Program-made: the position numbers and the translations under genes | Shown here: one piece after another, positions 1 through 9,997 of the stretch | Position numbering within the stretch: position 1 is the first letter of the stretch | How the letters are laid out: each line of letters begins with the position of its first letter | Notes under the pieces: model-generated | Database searches by the model: none | The model's input: only the letters and a program-made list of their open reading frames with translations | Told to the model about the DNA's origin: nothing | Assembly (NCBI RefSeq): GCF_006711645.1 | Contig: NZ_CP041248.1 | Span: 1 to 64,000 of the forward strand | DNA length: 64,000 bases | Direction of reading: 5' to 3' | Source of the DNA: Klebsiella electrica | GTDB lineage: Bacteria > Pseudomonadota > Gammaproteobacteria > Enterobacterales > Enterobacteriaceae

Positions 1-867
1 ATGAACTCGAATGAAGTTCTTCTTTTCAAGGACGCTATTCCCGACTTCAATCAGCCGTCGACTGGAAAGCTGACGGTGACAAAAAATTCATCAGTACAAC
101 CTGTATCACTGCTCCGCCTGGGCGTTTTTACTCCCAGTTGCCGAACAGAGGCAACGGTCACGCTAAACGTGACGGAAGCGCTATCCAGTCTGGAAATTGC
201 AAAACAGGAAGGGTACACGGACATAAAGATCACCGGCCCGATGCTGAATTATTTCCAGGACTTCCGGTGCTGGACAGCAATCGTCCATTCCTTCAGCGTA
301 TCGCCTGATGCGCTGAAAGGTAACCGGATTAAAATGCCCTTTAGTGAATTTGCCAAACTCTGCGGCTACCCATCAAAACGCTACAGCACGAAACTGCGCA
401 ATGAGATAGCCGATTCGTTGACGAAGATTCGCTCAAAAAGCATTCGGTTTGAGAAGAACCCGGGGATCACCAAGTTCAAAGTAGCCGGGTTGCTGAAAGA
501 GGCGGAATTTGATGGTGAAAGTGATTACATCATCCTGGAAGCCGACGAACGACTCTGGGATTTGTACCGTTCAGATCATCTTACTCTGTTGCGGAAGAAA
601 CCCCTGGAGCTACTTACCAGGAATGAAACGGCTCAGGCGCTCTATACATTTTTTGAAGCGCTACCTCAACATCCAGCCCCGATCACCTTTGACAGACTTC
701 GACAGCGTTTACTGCTCAATGGGCGCATTGCCGAACAGAACCGGAAAATGCGAACTGCTCTCGATGTGCTTGCCAGCATCGGTTACCTGAAATTTTACTA
801 CCTGGTGGACACCAGCGTACCCACCATTCAGATCACGGATCGGAATCCCAAACTAACAGGTTCCTGA
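1..867 (+). CDS. repA: Plasmid replication initiator RepA (IncHI-type, Rep_3-like)
   Basis: The 288-aa protein has the size and layout of theta-type plasmid initiators with two winged-helix domains: an N-terminal domain followed by the typical segment FSEFAKLCGYPSKRYSTKLR (about residues 115-135), and a second basic domain ending LDVLASIGYLKFYYLVDTS. Such proteins bind iterons and open the origin. The first codon coincides with the first base of the window, so upstream promoter and iterons cannot be seen. Iteron-like repeats lie just downstream. From memory the N-terminus is that of RepA proteins of IncHI plasmids; the precise HI subtype is not decided here. Confidence 0.88.
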   Translation: MNSNEVLLFKDAIPDFNQPSTGKLTVTKNSSVQPVSLLRLGVFTPSCRTEATVTLNVTEALSSLEIAKQEGYTDIKITGPMLNYFQDFRCWTAIVHSFSVSPDALKGNRIKMPFSEFAKLCGYPSKRYSTKLRNEIADSLTKIRSKSIRFEKNPGITKFKVAGLLKEAEFDGESDYIILEADERLWDLYRSDHLTLLRKKPLELLTRNETAQALYTFFEALPQHPAPITFDRLRQRLLLNGRIAEQNRKMRTALDVLASIGYLKFYYLVDTSVPTIQITDRNPKLTGS

Positions 868-904
868 TGTTTGAAACGTCTTTTTGCCCGGTTCCGGGAA
901 TGTG

Positions 905-1205
905 CTGTCTCATTCCCACCGGTCAAAAACACTAAGTTGACGTTTCCCTCTCAAACCCACCCGTGATTTTGTAGTCGCTAAAGGATAAATAGTCCCATTT
1001 ACATCTGAAAAGCTGATGGGGCGCGTCAGGCCTCTATTGAATACAACTTGTATTACCATGAAAAATAAAGAAAATAACACTCCTCTTTATAATTACTGCT
1101 GTTCGCCTAATCCCAAAAAGATACTTTTTTAATCTGCACAGTTTTTATCGCCGGTGGGAACGAGAGGGAAGGGGAAAATATACCCGGTGGGATTGAGAGG
1201 GAAGG
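905..1205. repeat. Iteron-like repeats downstream of repA
   Basis: Four related copies of a roughly 19-bp word, consensus CCCTCTCAATCCCACCGGG, lie at 905-922 and 944-963 in direct orientation and at 1151-1172 and 1183-1205 in inverted orientation. The last two share CCGGTGGGA and GAGAGGGAAGG. Their position right behind the initiator gene fits a RepA-binding copy-control or incompatibility locus. No gene of convincing quality occupies 868-1277. Confidence 0.6.
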
Positions 1206-1277
1206 CCTGTAGAAAACAACCCGACAATCTTTTGTCGGCTGGAATGACCAGGGTAAATTAAGTTCTGGAGGATAGTT

Positions 1278-1763
1278 ATGACTTCGACATTTGGTAAGCA
1301 GCTGAAGCTTTATGCAGACCGGCAAACGGGCGCAAAACGTACTGCTCTTGATTTTCAATATGTGGTTTCGCCTGGTAAGGATGCGTTTCCCACGGTGAAC
1401 ATCACTATGGCTCCGATTGCTGATGGCGCAAAAGAAGCCCAATGGGAGCTTAAGCGCGTCATCCAGCTGAATCGCTATGAATTAACTCAATGTTGCGCGG
1501 TATTGTTCGGGCTGGAAAAGGAGATGAGGGCAAACTTTCACGGAACCGATAAAAACAAAGGTTTTACGCTCATCAACAATGGTGCATCCGGCTGCGGGAT
1601 AAACTTTTCTCATGGTGGGGATATGCTGACGCATATGTTGAACCATGCCCAAAGAATGGAAGTAGGGGCATTTATTCTGAAACGGCAGGCGGATGCGTGG
1701 GATATGAGTGTCAGTGACGTTCTTGCACTTTTGCGTCAGTCCGTGGCCATCAAACGGGCATAA
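1278..1763 (+). CDS. Hypothetical protein with a possible Whirly-like ssDNA-binding fold
   Basis: The 161-aa protein follows a strong GGAGG ribosome site. No family was recognised with certainty. The order of features resembles the Whirly fold: a first sheet (ALDFQYVV, PTVNITMAP), the segment WELKRVIQLNRYELTQCCAV comparable to the DWEKR...LSPTEVG segment of Whirly proteins, a second sheet (FTLINNG, CGINFSH) and a C-terminal helix (AQRMEVGAFILKRQADAW). Whirly-type proteins bind single-stranded DNA, which would suit a gene beside a replication origin. This is pattern comparison by eye and remains an inference. Confidence 0.5.
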   Translation: MTSTFGKQLKLYADRQTGAKRTALDFQYVVSPGKDAFPTVNITMAPIADGAKEAQWELKRVIQLNRYELTQCCAVLFGLEKEMRANFHGTDKNKGFTLINNGASGCGINFSHGGDMLTHMLNHAQRMEVGAFILKRQADAWDMSVSDVLALLRQSVAIKRA

Positions 1764-1850
1764 GATCACGAAGCAGGTTCAAGAACAGGCTTACCGTACA
1801 ACAATTTTCAAATCCAAACTGACCCTACTTAACTTCAACTGGAAGGCGCT

Positions 1851-2168
1851 ATGACAGAACATCAGCAGAATAGAAATGTTTGTGAAGTCGGGTTAGCCTG
1901 TGAAGCCATGACGATTGATCCCAAAACCATTCAGTCAGCAGTAATGCGTAAAGAAGCCACGCAAGTTGTTATTCCTCACTTTAAGGGGGTTTGTCCTGCT
2001 TTTGTCGAATGGGCTGAACAATGCTTACCTGGCGATAAACTTCCTCGTGGGAAATTTTTTAGGTCACGAGAATGGATGCGTCAGTTCACCACTTGCCAGA
2101 TAAACTACAAGACAGATCATCCAGATGAAGGAAAGTATGGATGGCTTTTTGAAGGAACCAAATATTGA
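1851..2168 (+). CDS. Hypothetical protein, 105 aa
   Basis: A GGAAGG site precedes the ATG. The protein has no signal peptide or membrane segment. It contains the words VCPAFVEWAEQCLPGDKLP and FFRSREWMRQFTTC, giving four scattered cysteines. No family was recognised. It lies in a short same-strand series of backbone genes after repA. Confidence 0.6.
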   Translation: MTEHQQNRNVCEVGLACEAMTIDPKTIQSAVMRKEATQVVIPHFKGVCPAFVEWAEQCLPGDKLPRGKFFRSREWMRQFTTCQINYKTDHPDEGKYGWLFEGTKY

Positions 2169-2189
2169 AAAGTTAAGGAGATATGATTA

Positions 2190-2588
2190 ATGCTAATTTA
2201 TGCCGCAGATCTGATTTTACCCTTAAAAATTCTGCTGGTGGTATTTGTCGTGACTATCATAGGCGCTACCATCGGGTTGAAATTTGTACGCTCCGAAAAC
2301 AAGATCGTTTGCATGTGGCTCGTGCCAATAGGCTGTCTTGGGGGAATTTTTGCATTGATGATGTTTCCATCAATTACCACAAATGATTTGTTGCTCGGCA
2401 AGAGATGGTCGGAAGATTGTCGCGTGGTCGAAAAATACGAACGCCACGCTTTTGAAGCACCGACGAACCGGCTGATTTGTTCGGGGGTTGATGAGCATGT
2501 TAATTCAGAAAGTTATGCGGTATTAACGAAAGCTTACCGGGAGCGGGGGGGAGAACTTATTTCGGGATCCCATAGTGTTGAAAACTAG
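2190..2588 (+). CDS. Small inner-membrane protein with two membrane segments
   Basis: The N-terminal half has two hydrophobic stretches (about residues 5-30 and 40-62: ILLVVFVVTIIGATIGL and MWLVPIGCLGGIFALMMF), followed by a soluble tail of about 65 aa. An AAGGAG site lies upstream; the nearby ATG at 2183 belongs to another frame. Function unknown. Confidence 0.6.
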   Translation: MLIYAADLILPLKILLVVFVVTIIGATIGLKFVRSENKIVCMWLVPIGCLGGIFALMMFPSITTNDLLLGKRWSEDCRVVEKYERHAFEAPTNRLICSGVDEHVNSESYAVLTKAYRERGGELISGSHSVEN

Positions 2589-2616
2589 CCTTCAAATCTA
2601 ATGCTACGGAGTTTTC

Positions 2617-2772
2617 ATGAATAATAATCACAATGTTTTTCCTTGCAATGAATTGGGTATGGGTGATTCCAAATCGGAATTGGAAAGACTCCTTGAATTA
2701 TGTGAATCCACTCCGCAAACAGGCGAGCCTAACCCCCAGATAGCTAATATGCAAGCATTTTGGAATCGATAA
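2617..2772 (+). CDS. Short hypothetical protein, 51 aa
   Basis: The ATG follows CGGAG at good spacing and the frame stays open for 51 codons, ending QAFWNR. The composition (acidic, N-rich start, SELERLLELCEST helix) is protein-like. It overlaps the beginning of the next frame by 13 bases, which suggests translational coupling. Function unknown. Confidence 0.5.
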   Translation: MNNNHNVFPCNELGMGDSKSELERLLELCESTPQTGEPNPQIANMQAFWNR

Positions 2773-3134
2773 CTGGTGGCTCATCTCATATCACTGGCTT
2801 CAATTTTTGCTCTCATATTCTTAATGGCCGTAAATTTTCCACACTCAACGATGCAGAGATAAAACAGCTAACATCTCTTCGCAATGAGGGGCGAAAAGAC
2901 GGTTTTGTGGTCAGAATTCAACCTGTTGATGTAACCCCTGAACTTCAGCTTGAAAGGTATCTTGCGTCAAGTTGGGAAAGCGAAATCGAGATTTATAAAC
3001 GCGTACCGTCGATTGTCGTGATCTGTAAAATCTCAGGTCTGTCTGCATTGGCAGGCTCGGGGAACAAAATGTTTTTAAATATGGATTACTTAAGTTGCGG
3101 AACTGAAACTGATGATCAGGATTGCCAGGATTAA
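2760..3134 (+). CDS. Hypothetical protein, 124 aa, probable TTG start
   Basis: The frame opens after a stop at 2745 and the only early start is TTG at 2760, overlapping the end of the preceding 51-aa gene. The product is soluble with a predicted helix (NDAEIKQLTSLRNEG) and acidic end. No family was recognised. A frameshift that once fused it to the preceding frame cannot be excluded. Confidence 0.45.
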   Translation: MESITGGSSHITGFNFCSHILNGRKFSTLNDAEIKQLTSLRNEGRKDGFVVRIQPVDVTPELQLERYLASSWESEIEIYKRVPSIVVICKISGLSALAGSGNKMFLNMDYLSCGTETDDQDCQD

Positions 3135-3322
3135 GTCACTGATTGGCGGTTGCAACGAGCTTTGGGTTTGTTAGACTGGCCTGACATACCTTCCCCCATC
3201 GCGGGGTGCGTTGTCGGAGTATCAAAATATTGTTTTCCCCTATGCGGGGTTTAATTAGTGAGTAGCGACTGCCCGGGTTAGCGCCTGACCCGTGTCAGAC
3301 TTCTGAAGGATATTTTGATATT

Positions 3323-3348
3323 AACCGTCCAGCTGGACGGTTTTTTTT
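3323..3348 (+). terminator. Rho-independent terminator
   Basis: A perfect ACCGTCCAG/CTGGACGGT stem is followed by eight T. It ends the transcript of the small genes at 1278-3134 and lies before the ATG at 3375, arguing against a longer N-terminus for the next gene. Confidence 0.85.
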
Positions 3349-3374
3349 CGTCTGTTTTTAATTTGGATAGTGGT

Positions 3375-4238
3375 ATGGGTAGAAAAAAACAATCAAACCG
3401 CAGTGTATCAGCGCCAGCTGTTGATGCTGAAAAAGAAATTATCGACCCGAGATGGAACATCTTTTTCTTTGCGGCAATTGACCGACCGTGGGTGCTTAAC
3501 CCGCATCTTTTTTACGCTGAACAAGCGCAGGAACGTTTGCTGTCGCAGTTCAGTGATGTGGAGATCAGGAGTGAAGCGACAAAGAAAGGCGAGTCATTTA
3601 TAGAGTCAGCTGGAGACTGGTTCAATCCTGATTACCACGACGAAAGTGACGTATACGAGAATATTGAACAGATTGAAGCTTGCCACTGGGTTGCGTTGCG
3701 GGAAATGAAGGTCACGGTCACGCTTTCCCTGACCGCTGGGATGTACCACCAGTTTGACAAGGCATTACGAGATCTGCTTATCCGGGAGGCCAGAAGCTGG
3801 CGGTGGCTCGACATGGTTGTGATATCAGATTTGATCTGGAACCTCAGTTTTCCGAGGCTTATGGATTTGATGGAATGGCTGGGTATTGAAGTACGAAACA
3901 TGCCATGTTTCCCGTTAATCAGTGCATGTCATCAGGTTGTCAACGTTTATAAACATGGAGATGGTGATGCCCACCAGAAACTGGTTAATGCTCACCCGGA
4001 GTACTACTCAGTATGGCAATGCGAAGGTTATCCGCAAGAGAGACCAGCTCGCCACGAAGAACTTGAAGTTTCCGAGGAACAGTTTAGAGAATTTGCCGAG
4101 GCGATAACGGTGTTCTGGAAGAGTCTGCCGGAAGGACTATCTTATTCGGGGATGGGAAAAGAGCCTAAGTGGTTTGGCAAGGCTTATGAAAAAGTGAAGT
4201 GCGACAAAGAAAAACGCGAGCGTAAAGCGGAAGAATAG
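3375..4238 (+). CDS. Hypothetical protein, 287 aa, with a HEPN-like NxxKHG motif
   Basis: Starting at MGRKKQSNR, because the frame further upstream is occupied by a terminator. The middle is helical, and about residues 180-200 read ACHQVVNVYKHGDGDAHQKL. A conserved N-x(3)-KHGDG motif of this kind is common in uncharacterised proteins and resembles the active-site helix of HEPN domains. This likeness is suggestive only. The C-terminus is highly charged. No membrane segment is seen. Confidence 0.55.
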   Translation: MGRKKQSNRSVSAPAVDAEKEIIDPRWNIFFFAAIDRPWVLNPHLFYAEQAQERLLSQFSDVEIRSEATKKGESFIESAGDWFNPDYHDESDVYENIEQIEACHWVALREMKVTVTLSLTAGMYHQFDKALRDLLIREARSWRWLDMVVISDLIWNLSFPRLMDLMEWLGIEVRNMPCFPLISACHQVVNVYKHGDGDAHQKLVNAHPEYYSVWQCEGYPQERPARHEELEVSEEQFREFAEAITVFWKSLPEGLSYSGMGKEPKWFGKAYEKVKCDKEKRERKAEE

Positions 4239-4257
4239 TGGGGCACTCTAGCCCCAC
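4238..4257. terminator. Bidirectional terminator-like hairpin
   Basis: GTGGGGC-ACTCTA-GCCCCAC stem between convergent genes (ends at 4238 and 4274). There is no long T-tract, so the strength is uncertain. Confidence 0.5.
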
Positions 4258-4273
4258 CGAAACAAAAGGAGAG

Positions 4274-4597
4274 TCAGACAGCCGGTGACGGTTGCCAGCC
4301 TGATTGAGTCTGGATCCATTTGCCTACGGAAATCATGTCGTAACCACCGTTCCCGTAGGACGACTTCACTTCTTCTATTTCGACTGGAACCGCCAGCTCG
4401 ATGGGGCGGAACCAGCCATCATCACCGACTGTATACCGGCCTTCATGTTCCTTGCTCATTTCGCAGACCCGGCTGGGTGGAAGCCAGAAACCTTCATTTG
4501 CTCTTTCGGATGCGATACGAATAGCTTCATCCACGGAAGCGACTTCCCGGATGTGTTCGTTATGCGCGTTTGACATTTTGATCAGAAATGACTTCAT
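4274..4597 (-). CDS. Hypothetical protein, 107 aa
   Basis: The product begins MKSFLIKMSNAHNEHIREV and contains a tryptophan-rich C-terminal half (WLPPSRV, WFRPIEL, KWIQTQSGWQP). It is convergent with the preceding gene. No family was recognised. Confidence 0.55.
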   Translation of the reverse strand: MKSFLIKMSNAHNEHIREVASVDEAIRIASERANEGFWLPPSRVCEMSKEHEGRYTVGDDGWFRPIELAVPVEIEEVKSSYGNGGYDMISVGKWIQTQSGWQPSPAV

Positions 4598-4756
4598 AGA
4601 ACCATTTTCCTCAGCTTAGGCCGGTAACGTTAATCGTCGGGGCGGTCGGTAATATTCCGGCGATAGTGTCCTCATATTGTACTCTGGCATGATGCATAAC
4701 AGAAATTTGAGAGCGCGGGATTGAGAGGCGAAGTAGTTTGATGATAATCGCTGCGG

Positions 4757-4870
4757 GTGTACTATCAGCCTGATTCCTGGACTGAAGCCGAACGTCCAGC
4801 CGTGGTAAAACTGGTGAACGATGTTAACCTGGCATCGAGATATCGAGACCGTAACCATCTGACTGAATAA
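4757..4870 (+). CDS. Short frame, possibly the remnant of a larger gene
   Basis: A 37-codon frame with a GTG start reads YYQPDSWTEAERPAVVKLVN and ends RDRNHLTE. Its composition looks like the C-terminal end of a real soluble protein, but the frame is closed by a TAA at 4745 and has no visible ribosome site. It ends ten bases before the next ATG. Remnant or very small gene; uncertain. Confidence 0.25.
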   Translation: MYYQPDSWTEAERPAVVKLVNDVNLASRYRDRNHLTE

Positions 4871-4879
4871 GGAGCTTTT

Positions 4880-5098
4880 ATGCCGAATGGGAGAGTGATT
4901 TTTAACAAAAGAGGCCGATGGGACTGGCTTGATAGCGGTTGTGATATAGATGAGGATGAATTAAAGCAGGAAGAGTGGTTTGTTGGCGATATGTATTATC
5001 CGCCAGACTTTGAATACGATACGTCAATGCATGATCACCAGATTACAGAGTGGTTGTCTAAACCTGAAGAGCTGGTGCGGTATGAGCGAGGGCGTTAA
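4880..5098 (+). CDS. Small acidic protein, 72 aa
   Basis: AAGGAG precedes the ATG. The product is rich in D/E/W/Y (RWDWLDSGCDIDEDELKQEE). Function unknown. The last recognisable backbone gene before the GC-rich segment and IS26. Confidence 0.55.
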   Translation: MPNGRVIFNKRGRWDWLDSGCDIDEDELKQEEWFVGDMYYPPDFEYDTSMHDHQITEWLSKPEELVRYERGR

Positions 5099-5269
5099 CT
5101 CAATTTGCTTATCTGAACTGGCTACATGATCTTTCAGCGTGGCCATTTCGGTTCTTCACATTTCCCTGACTCCCTCCTGACAGAACCGACTATTTCATCC
5201 ATGAACCGCAAGAGCGGTAACTAAATGCCATATCGTGTGGCAGAGTGGTTTGCTCCAGTACCCGTCAAA

Positions 5270-6004
5270 ATAGTCCAACATACAAAAACAGGGTAGCCTG
5301 CCCCGGGCTTCACCCGGGCCAGGCTACCCGGAGTCGAACCGTTAACCCGGAGTCGTGGGTGAGTAACGTCGAGTGCCCGCCTGAATTCCGTGCGGCCACC
5401 AGCATTGGCTTCACCTTTTTCCGACCGACACTTTCGTGCTGGTTTGCGGCCGCATCTTCGCCGGGCCGGAACACCCTGCATTTTGTGCCGGTGGCCATCA
5501 CCGGTATTAGGATAAAGGGAAGAATATCGGTGATGGATTCCGGGATAATCGCCGGGAAAACCCGGGCAGAATTCACGTACATCACCCTCTATTAGTCCAA
5601 CATACAAATAAACTTCCCCTTTCTGCCCCTGCGCTTCGCTTGGGGCAGAAAGGGGAGCCGTACCTGAAACCTCCGTGTCGTTTTCAGGATCGGGCCCGTG
5701 CCCGGGGTAACCATTCTGCCCGGGCCCACCATTTTAAAAAGAAACCGCCGTGCCCGGTCTGGCCATTTCCCCCGCCTGCGGCAACCGGGCCGTGCCGGTC
5801 TTTCCGTCCGGTTCCTGCAAACCCCACATAGGGACTCCGGTCGCTGGATGAGCCATGCGAGAAAATATGAGAAAAAGAGAGAAAAAAAGAGAAAAAAAAG
5901 AGGGGCCGGGGGCGCGAGGGTTTCAGTGGGTATAAAGGTCAAGGGCGCTTTGCAGGGTGGACGCGGGGGTGTTGACCCTGATCGCATTTGTATGTTGGAC
6001 TAAT
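5270..6004. repeat. Three-copy terminal repeat with subterminal hairpins
   Basis: The word TAGTCCAACATACAAA occurs at 5271-5286 and 5593-5608 and inverted at 5987-6002; the last two extend to a perfect 19-bp inverted pair (5591-5609 and 5986-6004). Each copy is followed inward by a hairpin: 5291-5329 (about 17-bp stem), 5616-5655 (perfect 14-bp stem), and a weaker one at 5953-5980. The segment is GC-rich, unlike the backbone, and includes a purine tract at about 5858-5905. Open frames exist but have no convincing protein character. It looks like a non-autonomous mobile element or recombination cassette of unknown family. 5099-5269 and 6005-6089 hold nothing recognisable. Confidence 0.5.
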
Positions 6005-6089
6005 TTTGCATATATGAAGACAAGAAAAGACGCGCTGCCGACAGAGCAGGTATACTCTCGCCATCAAATGTGCGGCCAGCGGCGGGGGA

Positions 6090-6909
6090 GGCACTGTTGC
6101 AAAGTTAGCGATGAGGCAGCCTTTTGTCTTATTCAAAGGCCTTACATTTCAAAAACTCTGCTTACCAGGCGCATTTCGCCCAGGGGATCACCATAATAAA
6201 ATGCTGAGGCCTGGCCTTTGCGTAGTGCACGCATCACCTCAATACCTTTGATGGTGGCGTAAGCCGTCTTCATGGATTTAAATCCCAGCGTGGCGCCGAT
6301 TATCCGTTTCAGTTTGCCATGATCGCATTCAATCACGTTGTTCCGGTACTTAATCTGTCGGTGTTCAACGTCAGACGGGCACCGGCCTTCGCGTTTGAGC
6401 AGAGCAAGCGCGCGACCATAGGCGGGCGCTTTATCCGTGTTGATGAATCGCGGGATCTGCCACTTCTTCACGTTGTTGAGGATTTTACCCAGAAACCGGT
6501 ATGCAGCTTTGCTGTTACGACGGGAGGAGAGATAAAAATCGACAGTGCGGCCCCGGCTGTCGACGGCCCGGTACAGATACGCCCAGCGGCCATTGACCTT
6601 CACGTAGGTTTCATCCATGTGCCACGGGCAAAGATCGGAAGGGTTACGCCAGTACCAGCGCAGCCGTTTTTCCATTTCAGGCGCATAACGCTGAACCCAG
6701 CGGTAAATCGTGGAGTGATCGACATTCACTCCGCGTTCAGCCAGCATCTCCTGCAGCTCACGGTAACTGATGCCGTATTTGCAGTACCAGCGTACGGCCC
6801 ACAGAATGATGTCACGCTGAAAATGCCGGCCTTTGAATGGGTTCATGTGCAGCTCCATCAGCAAAAGGGGATGATAAGTTTATCACCACCGACTATTTGC
6901 AACAGTGCC
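6090..6909 (-). mobile_element. IS26
   Basis: 820 bp, bounded by GGCACTGTTGCAAA and its exact complement, the IS26 terminal repeats. The flanking octamers (GCGGGGGA left, TTAGCAAT right) differ, so it is not a simple insertion. IS26-mediated deletion or recombination probably removed the 3' part of the helicase gene and whatever lay next to it. Confidence 0.97.
6142..6846 (-). CDS. tnpA: IS26 transposase (IS6 family DDE)
   Basis: From MNPFKGRHFQ the protein is the standard 234 aa; a six-codon upstream extension exists but is not the usual start. DDE residues are visible in HMDETYVKV, INTDKAPAY and NVIECDHGKLKR. It carries out replicative or conservative cointegrate formation and is the likely cause of the deletion seen at its right side. 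Confidence 0.97.
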   Translation of the reverse strand: MNPFKGRHFQRDIILWAVRWYCKYGISYRELQEMLAERGVNVDHSTIYRWVQRYAPEMEKRLRWYWRNPSDLCPWHMDETYVKVNGRWAYLYRAVDSRGRTVDFYLSSRRNSKAAYRFLGKILNNVKKWQIPRFINTDKAPAYGRALALLKREGRCPSDVEHRQIKYRNNVIECDHGKLKRIIGATLGFKSMKTAYATIKGIEVMRALRKGQASAFYYGDPLGEMRLVSRVFEM

Positions 6910-7982
6910 TTAGCAATGGCTTTTGATAGAACGATATCAGCCAAAACCTTGCCGCACCCTATAGGTGGTAACTGGTCAGGGTCGCCAGTAAAGATAATAC
7001 GAACCGATGGGTGAATATGGTTGACCAGGCGATACATGGTTGGCAAGTCAATCATACTGGCTTCATCTATTACCAGTAAATGCTTTGGCTGGTCTGAACT
7101 TGGCTCAATAGGTTCTCTACGTAATAACTTAGCGATAGTTGAGGTGATAAAGCCAATTGACTCATGCAAGCGCATAGCAGCTCGGCCACTCAGTGCTACT
7201 GCATGTATTTCAAATCCCATTTGATGGTAGGCTCGAAGTGCGGTTCTAAGGACTGTGGTTTTACCTGTGCCAGCTCCGCCCGTAATACAGCTCACGGCGT
7301 TATCCAAACACGTTGTCACTGCTTCAATCTGTTTCTTGGTTAGCTCGTATGGTAATTCATCAACCGAAGAGCAATATGCAGAATTTGCAACTTCGTCATA
7401 AAGGTTGTTTTGATTAGCTAGTGCTTTAAGTCGTTTGGCAACGACATTTTCCATCAACAACTGGGCGGTTGGATGATAAGAGCCAGTGTCAGGGTTTAGG
7501 ATGTATTGCGCTTTGTTGTGACCTGCTTTAAACGCTTCCGTCACCAGTTCCTTATCTTTGAGCAATTTGGTTAGGTATGGGCGTAAACACGCTTGAGTTG
7601 TATAGGTGTGGCCTTTCTCAATCTCTTTTCGAATCGCGGTTTCAAGTGCGGCACTTAGTCTGCGGTGATCACAAACTGTGATCTTAAACTGGTCAAAATT
7701 AACCAGTTTATCGACATCCGTAAACGACATTCCAAACCCAATAAGGACATACGGATTTTGTTTAATAGCCTCAATGGACTCTTCTCCATGATGCTTCAAT
7801 AAGCGCTGCTGAATACTTGCTGGTATCTTGTGTTCGGTCATCCAGTTGCAGTAGGCCAGATTCTTATATTTGGCGTAACCCTCAAATAACGCATTGATAG
7901 AATCTTCACTCAGGACACTTCTAAGGCGCTCTCTTGATTCATGAGTGTCTTTTCTAACCGTTGGGTGAAAATCCTTTCCTAA

Positions 7983-9178
<1,196 letters not shown>

Positions 9179-9559
9179 CTAACAGTTCCCAAAGTGCTCT
9201 AGCTTTACTTTCACCGATACCTTTGAAATCACTTTCTCTGGCAATAAAGCGAATAAGCTGTTCACCCGTTTCTGGCAGGCTGCATTCGATGTGCTCTGGT
9301 GATTCATAGGTATGCTGCTGCATCACGAAATCACCTGTTTCTACTTCCTCTACCAAACGAGTTCCCTTCACTGACCAGTGCTGGCCGAGGGCTGGTTGAA
9401 CGGGGATGGCATCTGGATCAGCTTTGATGGTGACGTAATACTTGCCGCTATTGGTTTTGTGTGAGTTTTTTTTCAGTGGCACGCCACTGAATATCACCAT
9501 TTTGGTAGAGCTGTACGGAATGCTCGTGACACGCATTTGGTCTTGATGGAGTGTAAATT

Positions 9560-9997
9560 TCATCGTGGCATAAACCCCATTTCTGACAAGGTTTCATTCA
9601 GTTCGCCAAACCGCTCCAGTTTACCTTCCAGCTCTTTAACTTTGGCTTTTAGCTCAATGTTTTCAGCTTCTAAGGTCGATACTCGTTTTGAGTCGAGCAG
9701 CTTGCGATTAGCCGTGTTGTCGTATTGCTTTGGTTTGTCGGTATTGTTCCTTGCAGATTCGGTCAGTGGCGGGAGTATACCTTTATCACGCAGTTTGTCT
9801 TCTAATGCCTTGAGCGCTTTTCTAAGCGTAGGATTTTGGTTAAGGGCAGACTTACCGCAACCAACCCCTTTTGCTACTTCGATGCGGTTGAGCTTGCCTT
9901 TAAAGGCGATTTGCTTAAAGTCATCATCAGTTTGAGTGGCTTGCCATACTTCAAATGCTTCGAGGTTTTGCTGCGCTCTTTGCTGACCGTTCGCCAT
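9560..9997 (-). CDS. VPA1267-family protein of the GMT element
   Basis: The 145-aa protein begins MANGQQRAQQNLEAFEVWQA and has a coiled-coil C-terminal half (LEAENIELKAKVKELEGKLE). The middle, EVAKGVGCGKSALNQNPTLR, looks like a DNA-binding helix-turn-helix of the kind seen in small partners of tyrosine recombinases. It starts inside the stop of gmtX (TAATG) and ends overlapping the helicase start. The family assignment is from memory of the Vibrio island gene VPA1267, neighbour of the GMT trio. Confidence 0.75.
   Translation of the reverse strand: MANGQQRAQQNLEAFEVWQATQTDDDFKQIAFKGKLNRIEVAKGVGCGKSALNQNPTLRKALKALEDKLRDKGILPPLTESARNNTDKPKQYDNTANRKLLDSKRVSTLEAENIELKAKVKELEGKLERFGELNETLSEMGFMPR

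Noticed and set aside
1107..1442. 111-aa minus-strand frame
   Set aside because: It covers the iteron-like repeats and the start of the 161-aa gene, without protein-like character.
5326..5355. tRNA T-arm-like word GGTTCGACTCC on the minus strand
   Set aside because: No acceptor, D or anticodon stem can be placed around it; it belongs to an 11-bp direct repeat.
5592..5987. 131-aa minus-strand frame in the GC-rich segment
   Set aside because: Composition is proline/arginine low-complexity, start and stop fall in the inverted repeats, and no ribosome site is seen.
5593..6002. Integron attC-like core sites (GTCCAAC ... GTTGGAC)
   Set aside because: They fit RYYYAAC and GTTRRRY, but the two cores are about 400 bp apart, far beyond an attC site, and no integrase or cassette array is near.
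6082..6917. Target duplication for IS26
   Set aside because: The flanking octamers GCGGGGGA and TTAGCAAT do not match.
6319..7014. 231-aa plus-strand frame across IS26
   Set aside because: It is the antisense shadow of the IS26 transposase running into the helicase remnant.
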